A stretch of DNA of 64,000 bases from Caryophanales bacterium UBA4682 (GCA_002404995.1 DHKY01000019.1:1-64000), one strand, 5' to 3'; shown: positions 27,513-36,634, numbered from the stretch's first letter. Made by a program: numbers and translations. Notes: generated by a model from the sequence alone, not told the origin.

Positions 27513-29357
27513 ATGATTTTTTATCATGGTACCTTAGCACTTTTCAAACAGGATGTTGATACAGGTAGGATTGCTGATAAGATTGAAGAAAGCTTTCGTT
27601 CCCATGGCTTTTATCATAACAATCCCCGTGAACATGCTGCTTATGTGAACTCTTTGCGTGTCAGGCGTGATGTTTTATGTGACAGAGAAGCCCAAATTAA
27701 TCCGAACCTAAAAATCGCAATTGAATTCAAGGTGCCCAATACTTCAAAGCGAGTAGACTTTCTAATCACTGGATATGATGAGGAAGGCAAAGAGAATGCC
27801 GTCATCATCGAACTCAAGCAATGGACAGAATGTGAAAAGACGGACTTGAAAAATCTTGTTTTTGCTTATGTAGGTGGCCGGAAACGGAATCTTTCTCATC
27901 CTTCTTATCAAGCCTATAGCTATGCGCAGAGGATAAAGAATTTCAACCAAACTGTTCAGGATAAGCCTGTCTATCTTTATCCCTGTGCTTATTGTCATAA
28001 TTATGAAGAACAGTGGAAAAACGAGATTGAAGACCAACGCTATGAGGAGATTATCAAAGATGCCCCTTTGTTTCTCTCTCATGACAGGCTTAAACTTCGC
28101 AGGTTTATTAAGAAATATATAAGAAAACCAGATAAAGGAGAAATCCTTTATGCAATCGATAATGGGAAAATTCGTCCTTCTATCGAGTTACAGGATGCTA
28201 TTTCCAAGCTTTTGCATGGAAACAAAGAATTCAACAGGATAGATGAACAGCAAGTAGCTTTTTCAGTTATTGAAGACCTGATTTTGAAATCCTATGGAAA
28301 AAAGACGAAGCACACGATTATAGTCAAAGGCGGACCAGGCACGGGAAAGACCGTTATAGCCAGGAATCTTCTTAGTGATTTGATTTGCGATAAGAAAAAA
28401 GAAGGGCTTAACGTCTGCTATGTTTCAAAAAACGCTGCCCCGAGAAATGTTTATGCCAAGAAGCTTATCCAAGACAATTTCCGGATGTCGTATATTTCGA
28501 ACCTGTTTAAAAGCTCTGGTTCTTTTGTCGATGCCACGGAAAATGAATTTGATTGTCTTTTAGTAGACGAAGCGCATCGTTTGAACGCAAAATCCGGTTT
28601 GTACGGAAATCAGGGCGAAAACCAGATTAAGGAAATCATTCATGCTTCCAAAGTCAGTGTGTTTTTTATTGATGAAGACCAGATCGTGACTTCAAAGGAT
28701 ATTGGTTCGATAGAAGAAATAAGAAAATGGGCGAAAGAAGAGGGCTCTATTATTCATGAAGGAGAGGATTTGGAGCTGGTTTCCCAGTTCCGTTGTAATG
28801 GCAGTGACGGTTATCTTTGTTTCTTGGATAACGTTCTTCAGATTCGTCAAACTGCCAACACGGATAGGGAAGACATGGATTATGACGTCAAGGTCTATGA
28901 TGATCCAGTCAAAAGGAGAGAGGACCTCAGAAGGAAGAATAAGATCAATAATAAAACACGGAGGGTAGCTGGTTATTGCTATCCTTGGGTTAGTAAACGA
29001 AATCCGCTTTTGTATGATATAGTGCTCAAAAATGGTTTCTGTGCACAGTGGAATTTCAATGATACCAAGACCTGGGCAATTGATCAGGATTCCTTTGATC
29101 AGATCGGATGCATCCATACCTGTCAGGGGCTTGAATTTGACTATGTTGGCGTTATTATCGGAAAAGATCTGATTTACCAGGATGGAGAGGTCGTAACTGT
29201 TCCAAGCGCAAGAGCAAAAACAGATATTTCCTTAAAGGGATGTCATGACCAAGCCAAAGCGGATAAGATCATACGGGACACCTATAAAACCCTTTTGACA
29301 CGGGGGCAAAAGGGTTGTTATATCTATTGTGAAGATAAAAATCTTTCCTTATACTAA
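27513..29357 (+). CDS. DUF2075 (COG3410) nuclease-helicase-like protein
   Basis: 614 residues from ATG 27513, placed just after AGGAGG; the upstream ATG at 27495 lies inside the hairpin. The N-terminal third has a PD-(D/E)xK-like nuclease pattern (RVDFLITGYDEE, then VIIELKQW). The C-terminal two thirds are a superfamily 1-like NTPase/helicase: Walker A GGPGTGKT, Walker B LLVDEAHR, SQFRCNGSDGY, and CIHTCQGLEFDYVGV near the end, closing with LLTRGQKGCYIYC. DUF2075 proteins are often found near defence genes. That role is possible here, but no other defence gene is adjacent. Confidence 0.8.
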   Translation: MIFYHGTLALFKQDVDTGRIADKIEESFRSHGFYHNNPREHAAYVNSLRVRRDVLCDREAQINPNLKIAIEFKVPNTSKRVDFLITGYDEEGKENAVIIELKQWTECEKTDLKNLVFAYVGGRKRNLSHPSYQAYSYAQRIKNFNQTVQDKPVYLYPCAYCHNYEEQWKNEIEDQRYEEIIKDAPLFLSHDRLKLRRFIKKYIRKPDKGEILYAIDNGKIRPSIELQDAISKLLHGNKEFNRIDEQQVAFSVIEDLILKSYGKKTKHTIIVKGGPGTGKTVIARNLLSDLICDKKKEGLNVCYVSKNAAPRNVYAKKLIQDNFRMSYISNLFKSSGSFVDATENEFDCLLVDEAHRLNAKSGLYGNQGENQIKEIIHASKVSVFFIDEDQIVTSKDIGSIEEIRKWAKEEGSIIHEGEDLELVSQFRCNGSDGYLCFLDNVLQIRQTANTDREDMDYDVKVYDDPVKRREDLRRKNKINNKTRRVAGYCYPWVSKRNPLLYDIVLKNGFCAQWNFNDTKTWAIDQDSFDQIGCIHTCQGLEFDYVGVIIGKDLIYQDGEVVTVPSARAKTDISLKGCHDQAKADKIIRDTYKTLLTRGQKGCYIYCEDKNLSLY

Positions 29358-29377
29358 AAGAGATGCCTGAACCGTGA

Positions 29378-30739
29378 TTAGTCTTCGGTTAAGACAAGTT
29401 TTTCTTGCATAGCTATTTTCCTCTTCTTCGTATAATGAATTGTGAAATAGACGATGATGGCAAAGACTACGATTTCAGTAAAGGGCCTTGCCAGCCATAT
29501 TCCCAAGTCTTTCCTGAAGAGAGGAAGGATTTCAATGAAAGCGGAGGAGATAACCGCACCACGCCTGACAGAAACGAACAAAGATATACCGGGTTTCCTG
29601 ATGGACTGGAAATAATAGGTAGAAAAGATGTTCAATGGTAAAAGCAGGAATGAAATCGAATAAAGGCGAATGATTTTCGGGGCAATTTTTAAAACACCTT
29701 CCGTTGCTTCCCTCCTAAGATTAACGAATCCGTTTGGAATAGCCATCCTCAGGATTGTCCAAGCCAAAGCAAAAAACACAGAAGAAATAACCGCATGGAT
29801 TAAAGTCTCCTTGATTCTATTGTATTGGTTTGCGCCAAAATTCGCCGAGAAGATGGGTTGTGCGGCTTGACCAACACTATAGGCACAGCATTGGACACAG
29901 GTTGACCTGTAGACGATAACGCCGTAAACGGCAAGGGCATCGCTTCCAAGGTACTTCCTGATCTGGTTGTTCCTTAAGGCGGTTACGATTCCCATAGCAG
30001 CATCTACGAAGAAAGAAGAAAAGCCAGAGGACATGATGTTTGCTGTCTTTTTGAAGAAATGTTCCGGTTTAACGAATTTAAGGGTGTTTTTCTTCTTAAG
30101 GAAGAAATGAACACACATTATTAAGATAGAAAGAGAGTTTCCGATGGCAGTTGCTAACCCTGCTCCGAATAAGCCAAGGTTCAACGAAAAGACAAAATAG
30201 AAATCCGCAAAAACATTAAAGATACCACCTAATAGAACAGCTATAGTTGCTAAGGTTGGATCGGAATCATTTCGGAGAAAAGCAGCAAGAATCTGGGAAA
30301 ACAAATAGGCAGGGATAGCAAATTTCACCGGCATTAAATATTCATCACAAAGCTTAAGCCTTGATTCATCCGCGCCAAGGGCGACGAATATCGGTTTATC
30401 GAACAAGAAGAAAACGAGCCTGCAAAGGGCCGAAAAGAAAAGCCCCCAAATGATGGAAATAGTGAAATATTCGTTAGATTCTTTTCTGAATTCTTTCCCC
30501 TTTCCCCGCAAAGCGCTGAAAAACACGCTTCCACCAATTCCAAAAAGAAGACCAAAGGAAAAGACCACATTCCATAAAGGAGCCCTAACAGCCCTGGCAG
30601 CTGATCCATCCGGACCTGCATATTTTCCGATGACAATCGAATCAACCATTCCGTAGATTGTACTGATCAAGGAAGATCCGAAAGCGGCTGCTAAATAACG
30701 GTAATACCTTTTTTTAATATCATCTTTTAATAAATTCAT
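29378..30739 (-). CDS. MATE family efflux transporter
   Basis: A 453-residue, 12-helix multidrug and toxin extrusion transporter that uses an ion gradient. ATG 30739 is used (MNLLKDDIKKRYYRYLAAA), with GGAG upstream. The longer frame would overlap the marR gene. Typical MATE stretches are present, including the FGIGGSVFFSALRGKG and GLFGAGLATAIGN segments. It follows the MarR gene by 19 bases, so it is almost surely under its control. The substrate is not shown by sequence. Confidence 0.85.
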   Translation of the reverse strand: MNLLKDDIKKRYYRYLAAAFGSSLISTIYGMVDSIVIGKYAGPDGSAARAVRAPLWNVVFSFGLLFGIGGSVFFSALRGKGKEFRKESNEYFTISIIWGLFFSALCRLVFFLFDKPIFVALGADESRLKLCDEYLMPVKFAIPAYLFSQILAAFLRNDSDPTLATIAVLLGGIFNVFADFYFVFSLNLGLFGAGLATAIGNSLSILIMCVHFFLKKKNTLKFVKPEHFFKKTANIMSSGFSSFFVDAAMGIVTALRNNQIRKYLGSDALAVYGVIVYRSTCVQCCAYSVGQAAQPIFSANFGANQYNRIKETLIHAVISSVFFALAWTILRMAIPNGFVNLRREATEGVLKIAPKIIRLYSISFLLLPLNIFSTYYFQSIRKPGISLFVSVRRGAVISSAFIEILPLFRKDLGIWLARPFTEIVVFAIIVYFTIHYTKKRKIAMQEKLVLTED

Positions 30740-30758
30740 ATGTGTCTCCAATCGGATG

Positions 30759-31205
30759 CTATTTGATTTTGTCCATATATTCCCTAAGTAGGGCAACATG
30801 CTTTTTGGTAATTTCAACGAAAGCTTTTCTTTCTTCCTCGGAAAGGGAGGAAAAAGCCTTGTCCTCTGCTTCCATGATAGGAAGGATTTTTTCATTACAG
30901 TAGGTCTTCCCTTTTTGGGTAAGAAAAATACCTTTTGCTTTTTTGGAACCATTGACAAAATTACTTTCTATCCTTCCATCCATCATCCTGCGGTGCAAAG
31001 TAAAGGACACAGTCTGTTTTGGGTAAAGCCAATAGTCGATAATCTGGTTCTGAGTAATGTTTTCTTTTTTTCGCAGCAAAAAAAGAAAAATAAACAAAGA
31101 TGGTTTAGTAATGCCGAGCTTCTTTGAAACTCTATCGTAAATCCTATCTTCTGCTTTCCAGTAATTGTCTATGGCTTCAAATTGTTCTTCGAGCTGTTGA
31201 TTCAT
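30759..31205 (-). CDS. MarR family transcriptional regulator
   Basis: A 148-residue winged-helix regulator: helix-turn-helix ITQNQIIDYWLYPKQTVSFTL, wing around RIESNFVNGSKKAKG, and dimerisation helices at both ends. It is the first gene of a two-gene operon with the MATE pump. A perfect 14-bp palindrome lies between its own -35 and -10, so it most likely represses itself and the pump and is released by a ligand. Confidence 0.85.
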   Translation of the reverse strand: MNQQLEEQFEAIDNYWKAEDRIYDRVSKKLGITKPSLFIFLFLLRKKENITQNQIIDYWLYPKQTVSFTLHRRMMDGRIESNFVNGSKKAKGIFLTQKGKTYCNEKILPIMEAEDKAFSSLSEEERKAFVEITKKHVALLREYMDKIK

Positions 31206-31225
31206 GATTGAAAGACCTAATTATT

Positions 31226-31253
31226 ATTTTAGTCCAATATTGGACAAAGTCAA
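31226..31253 (-). promoter_or_regulatory. MarR operon promoter with internal operator
   Basis: Minus strand: TTGACT (-35, 31248-31253), a 16-base spacer and TAAAAT (-10, 31226-31231). The spacer contains GTCCAATATTGGAC (31232-31245), a perfect palindrome, so a bound dimer would block RNA polymerase. Confidence 0.75.
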
Positions 31254-31255
31254 AA

Positions 31256-31269
31256 CGTAAGCGCTGCCA
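31256..31269. promoter_or_regulatory. cre-like half-conserved operator
   Basis: CGTAAGCGCTGCCA keeps one GTAAGCGC half. It lies just upstream of the marR -35 and between divergent transcripts. Confidence 0.4.
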
Positions 31270-31326
31270 GTAATGTAGCCCGAAATAAAATTGACTAATT
31301 GAAGAAAGTTTTATAGACTATTTCTG

Positions 31327-31409
31327 CTTAGGGGAGTAGTTATCGCTATTTGGCGAAGACTTTGTCAACAGCACTGCCTTCTTCTACAGAAGGTCTGGCA
31401 AGTCCTAAA
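31327..31409 (+). ncRNA. yybP-ykoY (Mn2+-sensing) riboswitch aptamer
   Basis: The leader shows the family's ordered elements: GGGGAGTAG near the 5' side, GTCAACA in the middle and GGTCTGGCAAG on the 3' side. A closing P1 stem pairs TTAGG (31328-31332) with CCTAA (31404-31408). It is followed at once by a strong terminator and then by a cation exchanger gene, a common arrangement for this Mn2+-binding riboswitch class. Confidence 0.75.
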
Positions 31410-31414
31410 AAACG

Positions 31415-31468
31415 AGACTTAGGCAGGCTAAACCGGTTTTTCGGTTCAGCCTGTCTAAGTCTTTTTTC
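31415..31468 (+). terminator. Riboswitch expression-platform terminator
   Basis: A 21-bp hairpin (31415-31435 with 31442-31462) followed by six T. It lies between the aptamer and the exchanger start. Its arm repeats CTTAGG from the aptamer's P1, which would allow mutually exclusive pairing. Confidence 0.8.
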
Positions 31469-31497
31469 GTTTCCCGAAGCAGAATAGGAGAATCAAG

Positions 31498-32538
31498 ATG
31501 TGGTGGATCTATGTTCTTTATTTTCTAAATCTGGCGTTTATGGTTGCCGTTTCAATGTTTTTAGGAAATCTTGTCGACATGCTTGACAAGAAAACAAAAA
31601 TTTCAGGGGCTTTCATTGGTGGCGTACTACTAGCAGCAGTAACGTCGCTTCCGGAATTATTCACTTCTTTTTCGAGTGTCTTCTTAGTGAATGAACCGGA
31701 ATACGTTGTCGGTGATATTTTAGGGTCGATCATCTTTAATCTAGTTGTTCTTGCCTTAGAGACCATACTATTCAGGAAGAACTTTTTTCAGGCAAAACTG
31801 GAGAAATTCCATTTTTATAACGGGCTGACGCTCTTATTAAGGTACCTCTTTGCAGCATATGCCTTCTTTGTTCCGGTAAAATACCAGGTAAGGCTCGGCG
31901 ATATTAATCTAAGGTCAATTTTGATATTTGTCCTTTATATTCTCACCCTTGTTTTCCAACCGAAAAGCGAAAACAAAGACCAGAGGAAAAAAGAAACAAT
32001 TAAATGGAGTCTCAAGCGGATTATTGTATTATTTGTTTTATCGTCGGTTGCCCTGATTGGCAGTTCGATTGCAAGGACTTATTTAACTAAGGGAATCCAA
32101 AAAGAACTTCCTGTGCTCACTGGCTCTGTCGCAGGTGCGCTATTATTAGGAATCGGAACTTCAATACCAGAACTGATTTCTACGGCTCAGCTGTTTAGAA
32201 AGAAAAACTATGATGCAGGTTATGGAAATAGGATCGGTTCCTGCACCTTTGACTTTGCTATCTTTGCAATTGCAGACTTCCTATCCTGGCATCAGTACAA
32301 CAATCACAGGGATAGTAATGGAAACTATATTATTTCCCAGCGTGGAATCTATATTTCTAGCGGAGATTCGAAGCAATTTGAAATCTTCGGAATTGTTGTC
32401 TGCCTTTTGATTCTTCTGCTTGTCGGAAGGAAAGCCTTTACCAATCTTTATGGAAAGAAAAAGAAAACATCTTTAATCATAACGGCAAGGATAGCAGCTA
32501 TTTCCCTAACCTGTTATTTGGTTATATTCATATGCTAA
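31498..32538 (+). CDS. Cation/Ca2+ exchanger (CaCA) family membrane protein 2, probable Mn2+ exporter
   Basis: A 346-residue paralogue of the 24459-25496 gene. Alpha repeat 1 is AVTSLPELFTS with GDILGSIIFNL; repeat 2 is GIGTSIPELISTAQLF with GSCTFDFA. About ten membrane helices are seen. AGGAG lies seven bases before the ATG. The Mn2+-type riboswitch in its leader suggests that it exports excess Mn2+ or a similar cation, although the family is named for Ca2+. This assignment rests on the riboswitch, not on the protein sequence. Confidence 0.85.
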   Translation: MWWIYVLYFLNLAFMVAVSMFLGNLVDMLDKKTKISGAFIGGVLLAAVTSLPELFTSFSSVFLVNEPEYVVGDILGSIIFNLVVLALETILFRKNFFQAKLEKFHFYNGLTLLLRYLFAAYAFFVPVKYQVRLGDINLRSILIFVLYILTLVFQPKSENKDQRKKETIKWSLKRIIVLFVLSSVALIGSSIARTYLTKGIQKELPVLTGSVAGALLLGIGTSIPELISTAQLFRKKNYDAGYGNRIGSCTFDFAIFAIADFLSWHQYNNHRDSNGNYIISQRGIYISSGDSKQFEIFGIVVCLLILLLVGRKAFTNLYGKKKKTSLIITARIAAISLTCYLVIFIC

Positions 32539-32566
32539 AAAGTAGAGGACTCAGTCCTCTACTTTT
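32537..32566. terminator. Bidirectional terminator
   Basis: AAAAGTAGAGGACT pairs with AGTCCTCTACTTTT around a one-base centre, with T runs on both strands between convergent genes. Confidence 0.8.
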
Positions 32567-33905
32567 ATTTAAGCTTTAATTCAACAACTGTTTCGACATG
32601 CAAACTGTTCGGGAACCTGTCCACAGGCTGGACTTTCTTGATTTCAAAAGAATCTTTCCTAAGCTTCAAATCCCGGCTAAGTGTGACAGGGTCACAAGAG
32701 ACGTAAACCACTCTCTCTGGCTTCCTCTTTTCTAAGGCATGGATGAATTCCGGTGTAGTTCCTCTCCGAGGAGGATCCATTATGACAAGCGAGAATTTTC
32801 CTTCGTTTTCAAGCCTGTATTTTGTACAGTCTTCTTCAATGAAGGAGGCATTTTCGATTTTGTTTATTTTGGCGTTTAGCTTTGCATCTTTTACGGCGTC
32901 TTTCACAATTTCAACGCCAGTCACAGAATGGACTTTATCAGCTAGACATAAGCCAATCGTTCCTGTCCCGCAATAGGCATCTAAAACATCATCGGAAGCC
33001 TTCAAACGGGCAAATTCCCTCGCCTTCCCATAGAGGACTTCGATTTGGCGGGAATTCGTCTGATAAAAAGATTTCGATGAAATAAGGAATGTCTTTCCGA
33101 ATATCTTGTCGGAAATCTTGTCATATCCGGCCAAGCGAACTTCTTTCTCTCCTAGTATGACATTCGTTTTTCGGTCATTAATATTTAGGACGACACCTCG
33201 GATTTCCTTGCATTTGTTCCTAAGTTCCTTGGCAAATTCCTGTCTTCGTTTAATGAGAGGCGTTGTGACAACAAGAGTTACTAAAGCCCTGGAAAGATCC
33301 GAACTCGTTTTAATCAGGATATGGCGGACTAGTCCAGTCTGCTTGTCTTCATCGTATGCTGGATAATGGTATTTCCTTAAGAGAGAAAGAACCAGGTTCG
33401 TGATCCGGTTCGAGAGCTCGCTTTCGCTTAGGCAGTCCTGGATTGGGATCAAATCATGCGTACCGTTTTGATAAAAACCAGCACAGATCTTATTGTATTT
33501 TGGAAGGAATTTGACCGGCTTTTGGACTTTGTTCCGAAAACGTGTTGGATTGGCTAACCCAAGGCAAGGTTCAACCTCAATATCTAGTCCTCCGAATTTG
33601 TGCAGAAGGTCTTTTACTTTTCCTGTTTTGTATTCCAACTGCTTCTCATAGGAGAGATGCCTGATCTGGCAGCCACCGCATTTTGGATAATAGGGGCAGA
33701 CCGGTTTGACGCGGTCCTTTGAAGAACTAAGACGCTGCTTTAGAATCGCTTCTTTTAGTTTCCCATAGGAAAAAACAGTTGTGACATAAGCTTCTTCACC
33801 GGGTAAAAGATTTGGGACAAAAGCTGTTGTGGAATCGACCGTGACGATTCCTCTTCCGAAGTCGTCAATCCCCCGACATGTCGTCTTTGCTGTTTTTCTG
33901 GTCAT
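32565..33905 (-). CDS. rlmD: 23S rRNA m5U methyltransferase (RlmD/RlmCD type)
   Basis: 446 residues. An N-terminal TRAM domain (about 1-55), an iron-sulfur cluster motif (VCPYYPKCGGCQ) and a C-terminal SAM domain with LDAYCGTGTIGL. Catalytic Cys in YVSCDPVTLSRDL. It methylates uracil in 23S rRNA. Two hallmarks need AGG as Met: CGGCQIMHLSY and QPVDMFP (AGG complement at 32616-32618). ATG 33905 is preferred because AAGGAG lies seven bases upstream. It overlaps the previous gene by 41 bases as the last gene of a four-gene operon. Confidence 0.9.
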   Translation of the reverse strand: MTRKTAKTTCRGIDDFGRGIVTVDSTTAFVPNLLPGEEAYVTTVFSYGKLKEAILKQRLSSSKDRVKPVCPYYPKCGGCQIRHLSYEKQLEYKTGKVKDLLHKFGGLDIEVEPCLGLANPTRFRNKVQKPVKFLPKYNKICAGFYQNGTHDLIPIQDCLSESELSNRITNLVLSLLRKYHYPAYDEDKQTGLVRHILIKTSSDLSRALVTLVVTTPLIKRRQEFAKELRNKCKEIRGVVLNINDRKTNVILGEKEVRLAGYDKISDKIFGKTFLISSKSFYQTNSRQIEVLYGKAREFARLKASDDVLDAYCGTGTIGLCLADKVHSVTGVEIVKDAVKDAKLNAKINKIENASFIEEDCTKYRLENEGKFSLVIMDPPRRGTTPEFIHALEKRKPERVVYVSCDPVTLSRDLKLRKDSFEIKKVQPVDRFPNSLHVETVVELKLK

Positions 33906-35004
33906 AGAAGAGCTCCTTCCTATTCTCACGTCCCCTGATAAACTGATAGACTTTCCTTACCGAATCCTGCCTCCTTAAAGCGACTTTCTTCTTTTCGGGA
34001 TTGCTGTCAAAATAAAGTTTCCTGTATTTCCTGTAGAGGGCGATAATCCGGTTCCTGGAATCATAGAAATTCCTAAGCGCAAGTTTTCTGCAGGTCTCAT
34101 CATTCGAATAGAAGAAGAAGGAAGCAGATGCATGATCCCTTTCCGAAGCGACCTCATACCTGTCGGAATGGTCAATGAGACCAGCTAGGTATTCGACGCC
34201 GAAGCGGAAATTCAACCGTATTTTGTTATCGTTTGGATCATACTGGTCAAGAGAGTAAATCCATCCGTAGTCAATGTATTTCTTCCTGTCCTTGCTTTTC
34301 AGATTATAGGCCTTCCTCTCGCTTTTGATTTGTTCGAAGATAGAATCGACATACTCTTTTGGGAAGACATCATTGTCATTGTTTCGGAATACCCTGGAAT
34401 AATTGATATGCTTGACATAGTTCTGACGGACTTTTTCGTTTCCGTTGACAAGAAGAGAGAGAATGCATTCGGATTCATGAACAGTTCTCCAATTGGATAG
34501 AGCGTCCGTATATAGTCCAAGCGCCATCCTCTTTACAAATCCGTCCACTTTTTTAAAGATGGTTTCGAAAATATCATTTACCAAAGAAACGGATGGATTC
34601 CTATGGCTCCTTGGTGCGTTCCTTTGTTCAAAGAAGCAATCAGCAGTGGAAATGGTTGATAATAGAGGGTCGAAAATCTCCCTTCCATAGCCTACGCCTT
34701 TTTGGAGATTCTGCCGGAAAGTCAGGTATTTCTGTTCGATGATTGGAAGGATAACTTCGTCTTTGACCTCGTGGTAGAGTTCGGACACGAAGCGGTATTC
34801 ACCAAGAGTGAAACCGACCAGGTAAGGAATAGCAACAGCAAATTTCGGCCTCGACAAATCATTGCCTTTGAACCTCGGCTCTAAATCCTTAACAGCAAGG
34901 GAAAAAAGCCGATGCACTTCCTTTTTTTCTTCAGGTAAAATCTCTAATTGAGTTGCCGAGAGTTCAAAAAGTTCCTCGATTCTTTCTTGGTTATTTGTTT
35001 CCAT
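33865..35004 (-). CDS. DUF5677-like protein of unknown function
   Basis: A 379-residue soluble, mostly helical protein. The stretch ALGLYTDALSNWRTVHESECIL and later HSDRYEVASERDHASAS resemble DUF5677 proteins, which are uncharacterised. I give that family with moderate confidence and propose no activity. No signal peptide or membrane segment is seen. It overlaps the flavoprotein gene by 14 bases upstream and the methyltransferase by 41 bases downstream. Confidence 0.55.
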   Translation of the reverse strand: METNNQERIEELFELSATQLEILPEEKKEVHRLFSLAVKDLEPRFKGNDLSRPKFAVAIPYLVGFTLGEYRFVSELYHEVKDEVILPIIEQKYLTFRQNLQKGVGYGREIFDPLLSTISTADCFFEQRNAPRSHRNPSVSLVNDIFETIFKKVDGFVKRMALGLYTDALSNWRTVHESECILSLLVNGNEKVRQNYVKHINYSRVFRNNDNDVFPKEYVDSIFEQIKSERKAYNLKSKDRKKYIDYGWIYSLDQYDPNDNKIRLNFRFGVEYLAGLIDHSDRYEVASERDHASASFFFYSNDETCRKLALRNFYDSRNRIIALYRKYRKLYFDSNPEKKKVALRRQDSVRKVYQFIRGRENRKELFYDQKNSKDDMSGD

Positions 35005-36121
35005 TTGCTAATGCCTTTCCGGCTATGTAGCCTTCGATAAAGGATAAACCCCTGTTAAATCCGCCGCAAGGAAAACAAGGGGAAAGCCTTTCGCCGATCC
35101 TGTAGATATGGGGATATTTTTTCCTTTGCCTGTCCAAGGGATGGATTTCATCCAGCGATATTCCGCCATAAGAGGCTTGGCTTTCTTTTAAAGGATAGAA
35201 TCCAGATGGATGAAAAACAAGGAGAGAACCTTCATTGGCTTTGATTTCTTTTAAATAGGATATAAGGTAAGCTGGATAACAGCTTAGAGGAAGATTACCG
35301 AATTCTTTGGGTAGAAACTCCCTTGTCCTCTTCCTGTCATTCCATGTTGCCTTTTCCAATGCCTTGCGGAGATAAAGTGAGGTGTTGAAGACACAGATTC
35401 CGCTCAGTCCGTCTTTCTTAAAAAGGATTTCACCGGTTTCACAATAAATCTTATTTTCCTTGCAGTAAAGGGAAAGAGTTCCTTTCAATCGCTGGTTCTT
35501 AAGATAAGAAGGAATCTTTTCTTTGACGATCAACGGACATAGACAGCTTTGATAAGGAGTTCTCTTCCTCTTCAGACTAGAAAGGAGGAAATCGTTTCCT
35601 CTTTCCTTTCGGTCATAGCTTTCTCCGCCTAAGGCAAGAACAAGGTCCTGATATTCGATTCTTGTCTTCTCCCCGTTTTCATCTAAATAGAGAATTGAGC
35701 TGTTCTCTATTTGCTCTGCCTGTCCTTTTAGAAAACAGGCGTTCCCGCTGATAAGCTTTTCTTTCAGAAAACTATTCAGGCATTCGGAACGATTGAAAAA
35801 AGGATAACAGAGATTTCCTTCCTTTCGAAAGCCAAACCCAAGATGTTCCGTCAAAAAGGAAAAGAATTCATCCGCATGGTTTGTCCCAGAAGAAAAAACA
35901 ATATCTTTTACTTCCTTAAAAGGAAAGGAAGAATAGGTTCCTTTGTCCAATAAAAGGTCATTGAAAAAATTCGCACGTCCGTTTCCGGAAACAAGGATTC
36001 GCTTGCCAAATCCGTCTCGATCGAGAAAGGTAACTTTTCTTTTCCCAATGCAGGATAGGCCCGTCCTTAGACCAGCCGGGCCTGCACCAAGGATTAGAAC
36101 ATCAGACGATTTTGTCTTCAT
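34991..36121 (-). CDS. BaiN/HI0933-like FAD-dependent oxidoreductase
   Basis: A 376-residue flavoprotein of the HI0933/BaiN/YhiN family. The dinucleotide fold LILGAGPAGL-M (residues 9-19) has its Met from AGG at 36065-36067 (complement). It is followed by GKRILVSGNGRANF. The C-terminus closes with GGFNMGLSFIEGYIAGKALA, the FAD-contacting end. The family includes flavoproteins with reductase activity on varied substrates; the substrate here is unknown. The start overlaps the nitroreductase by 20 bases. Confidence 0.8.
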   Translation of the reverse strand: MKTKSSDVLILGAGPAGLRTGLSCIGKRKVTFLDRDGFGKRILVSGNGRANFFNDLLLDKGTYSSFPFKEVKDIVFSSGTNHADEFFSFLTEHLGFGFRKEGNLCYPFFNRSECLNSFLKEKLISGNACFLKGQAEQIENSSILYLDENGEKTRIEYQDLVLALGGESYDRKERGNDFLLSSLKRKRTPYQSCLCPLIVKEKIPSYLKNQRLKGTLSLYCKENKIYCETGEILFKKDGLSGICVFNTSLYLRKALEKATWNDRKRTREFLPKEFGNLPLSCYPAYLISYLKEIKANEGSLLVFHPSGFYPLKESQASYGGISLDEIHPLDRQRKKYPHIYRIGERLSPCFPCGGFNRGLSFIEGYIAGKALANGNK

Positions 36122-36605
36122 CCAGATTCCGTTCTTTCCTTGCTGGCTTATCGCCTTTGAGGTAACCTAAGGCTAGGCAATCAAAGACTTGGTATTCTTC
36201 TTTCAAGGATAAAGCATCCTTAAGGAATTTACGCCTGTGAGGGGTGTCCAAGGAGGAAACTGCGCTATGAATCCAGCAAGATGAGACGCCTAGTTCATTT
36301 GCTTGAAGCCTTGCGTTCCTAAGAGCGGCTCCTACATTAAGCTCATTGAGATGGTCTTCCTTACGTGCGAAGGTTATCCTGATCACCGGGGCAGAATAGA
36401 AATTGCTACTAACCCCTGCTTCGCTTAGAATCGAATCCTTTATTTTTTTGTCTTTTACAATAACAAAGAAAAGAGGCTGACTGTTTCGCCCTGTAGGGGC
36501 GTACTCGGCAGCTTTTAATATCTTTTCAAGTTTTTCCCTCTCCACTTCCTTTTCGGTATAACTACGGACGGAACGGCGCGAGAGAATGTTCTCTAATAGG
36601 GCCAT
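36102..36605 (-). CDS. Nitroreductase family protein
   Basis: A 167-residue FMN-dependent nitroreductase-fold protein. FMN-contacting RRSVRSYTEKEV (10-21) and APTGRNSQP (36-44) are present. The GAALMNAMLQANELGVSSCWI segment takes both Met from AGG. It reduces an unknown substrate with NAD(P)H. AAGGAGG lies before the ATG. It is the first gene of the four-gene operon. Confidence 0.85.
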   Translation of the reverse strand: MALLENILSRRSVRSYTEKEVEREKLEKILKAAEYAPTGRNSQPLFFVIVKDKKIKDSILSEAGVSSNFYSAPVIRITFARKEDHLNELNVGAALRNARLQANELGVSSCWIHSAVSSLDTPHRRKFLKDALSLKEEYQVFDCLALGYLKGDKPARKERNLDEDKIV

Positions 36606-36628
36606 AATGAATCCTCCTTACTGAAATT

Positions 36629-36634
36629 ATTATA
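36629..36634 (-). promoter_or_regulatory. -10 box of the nitroreductase operon
   Basis: TATAAT on the minus strand, about 24 bases before the ATG, with AAGGAGG between them. The -35 candidate (TTTCAG) is weak. Confidence 0.45.
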
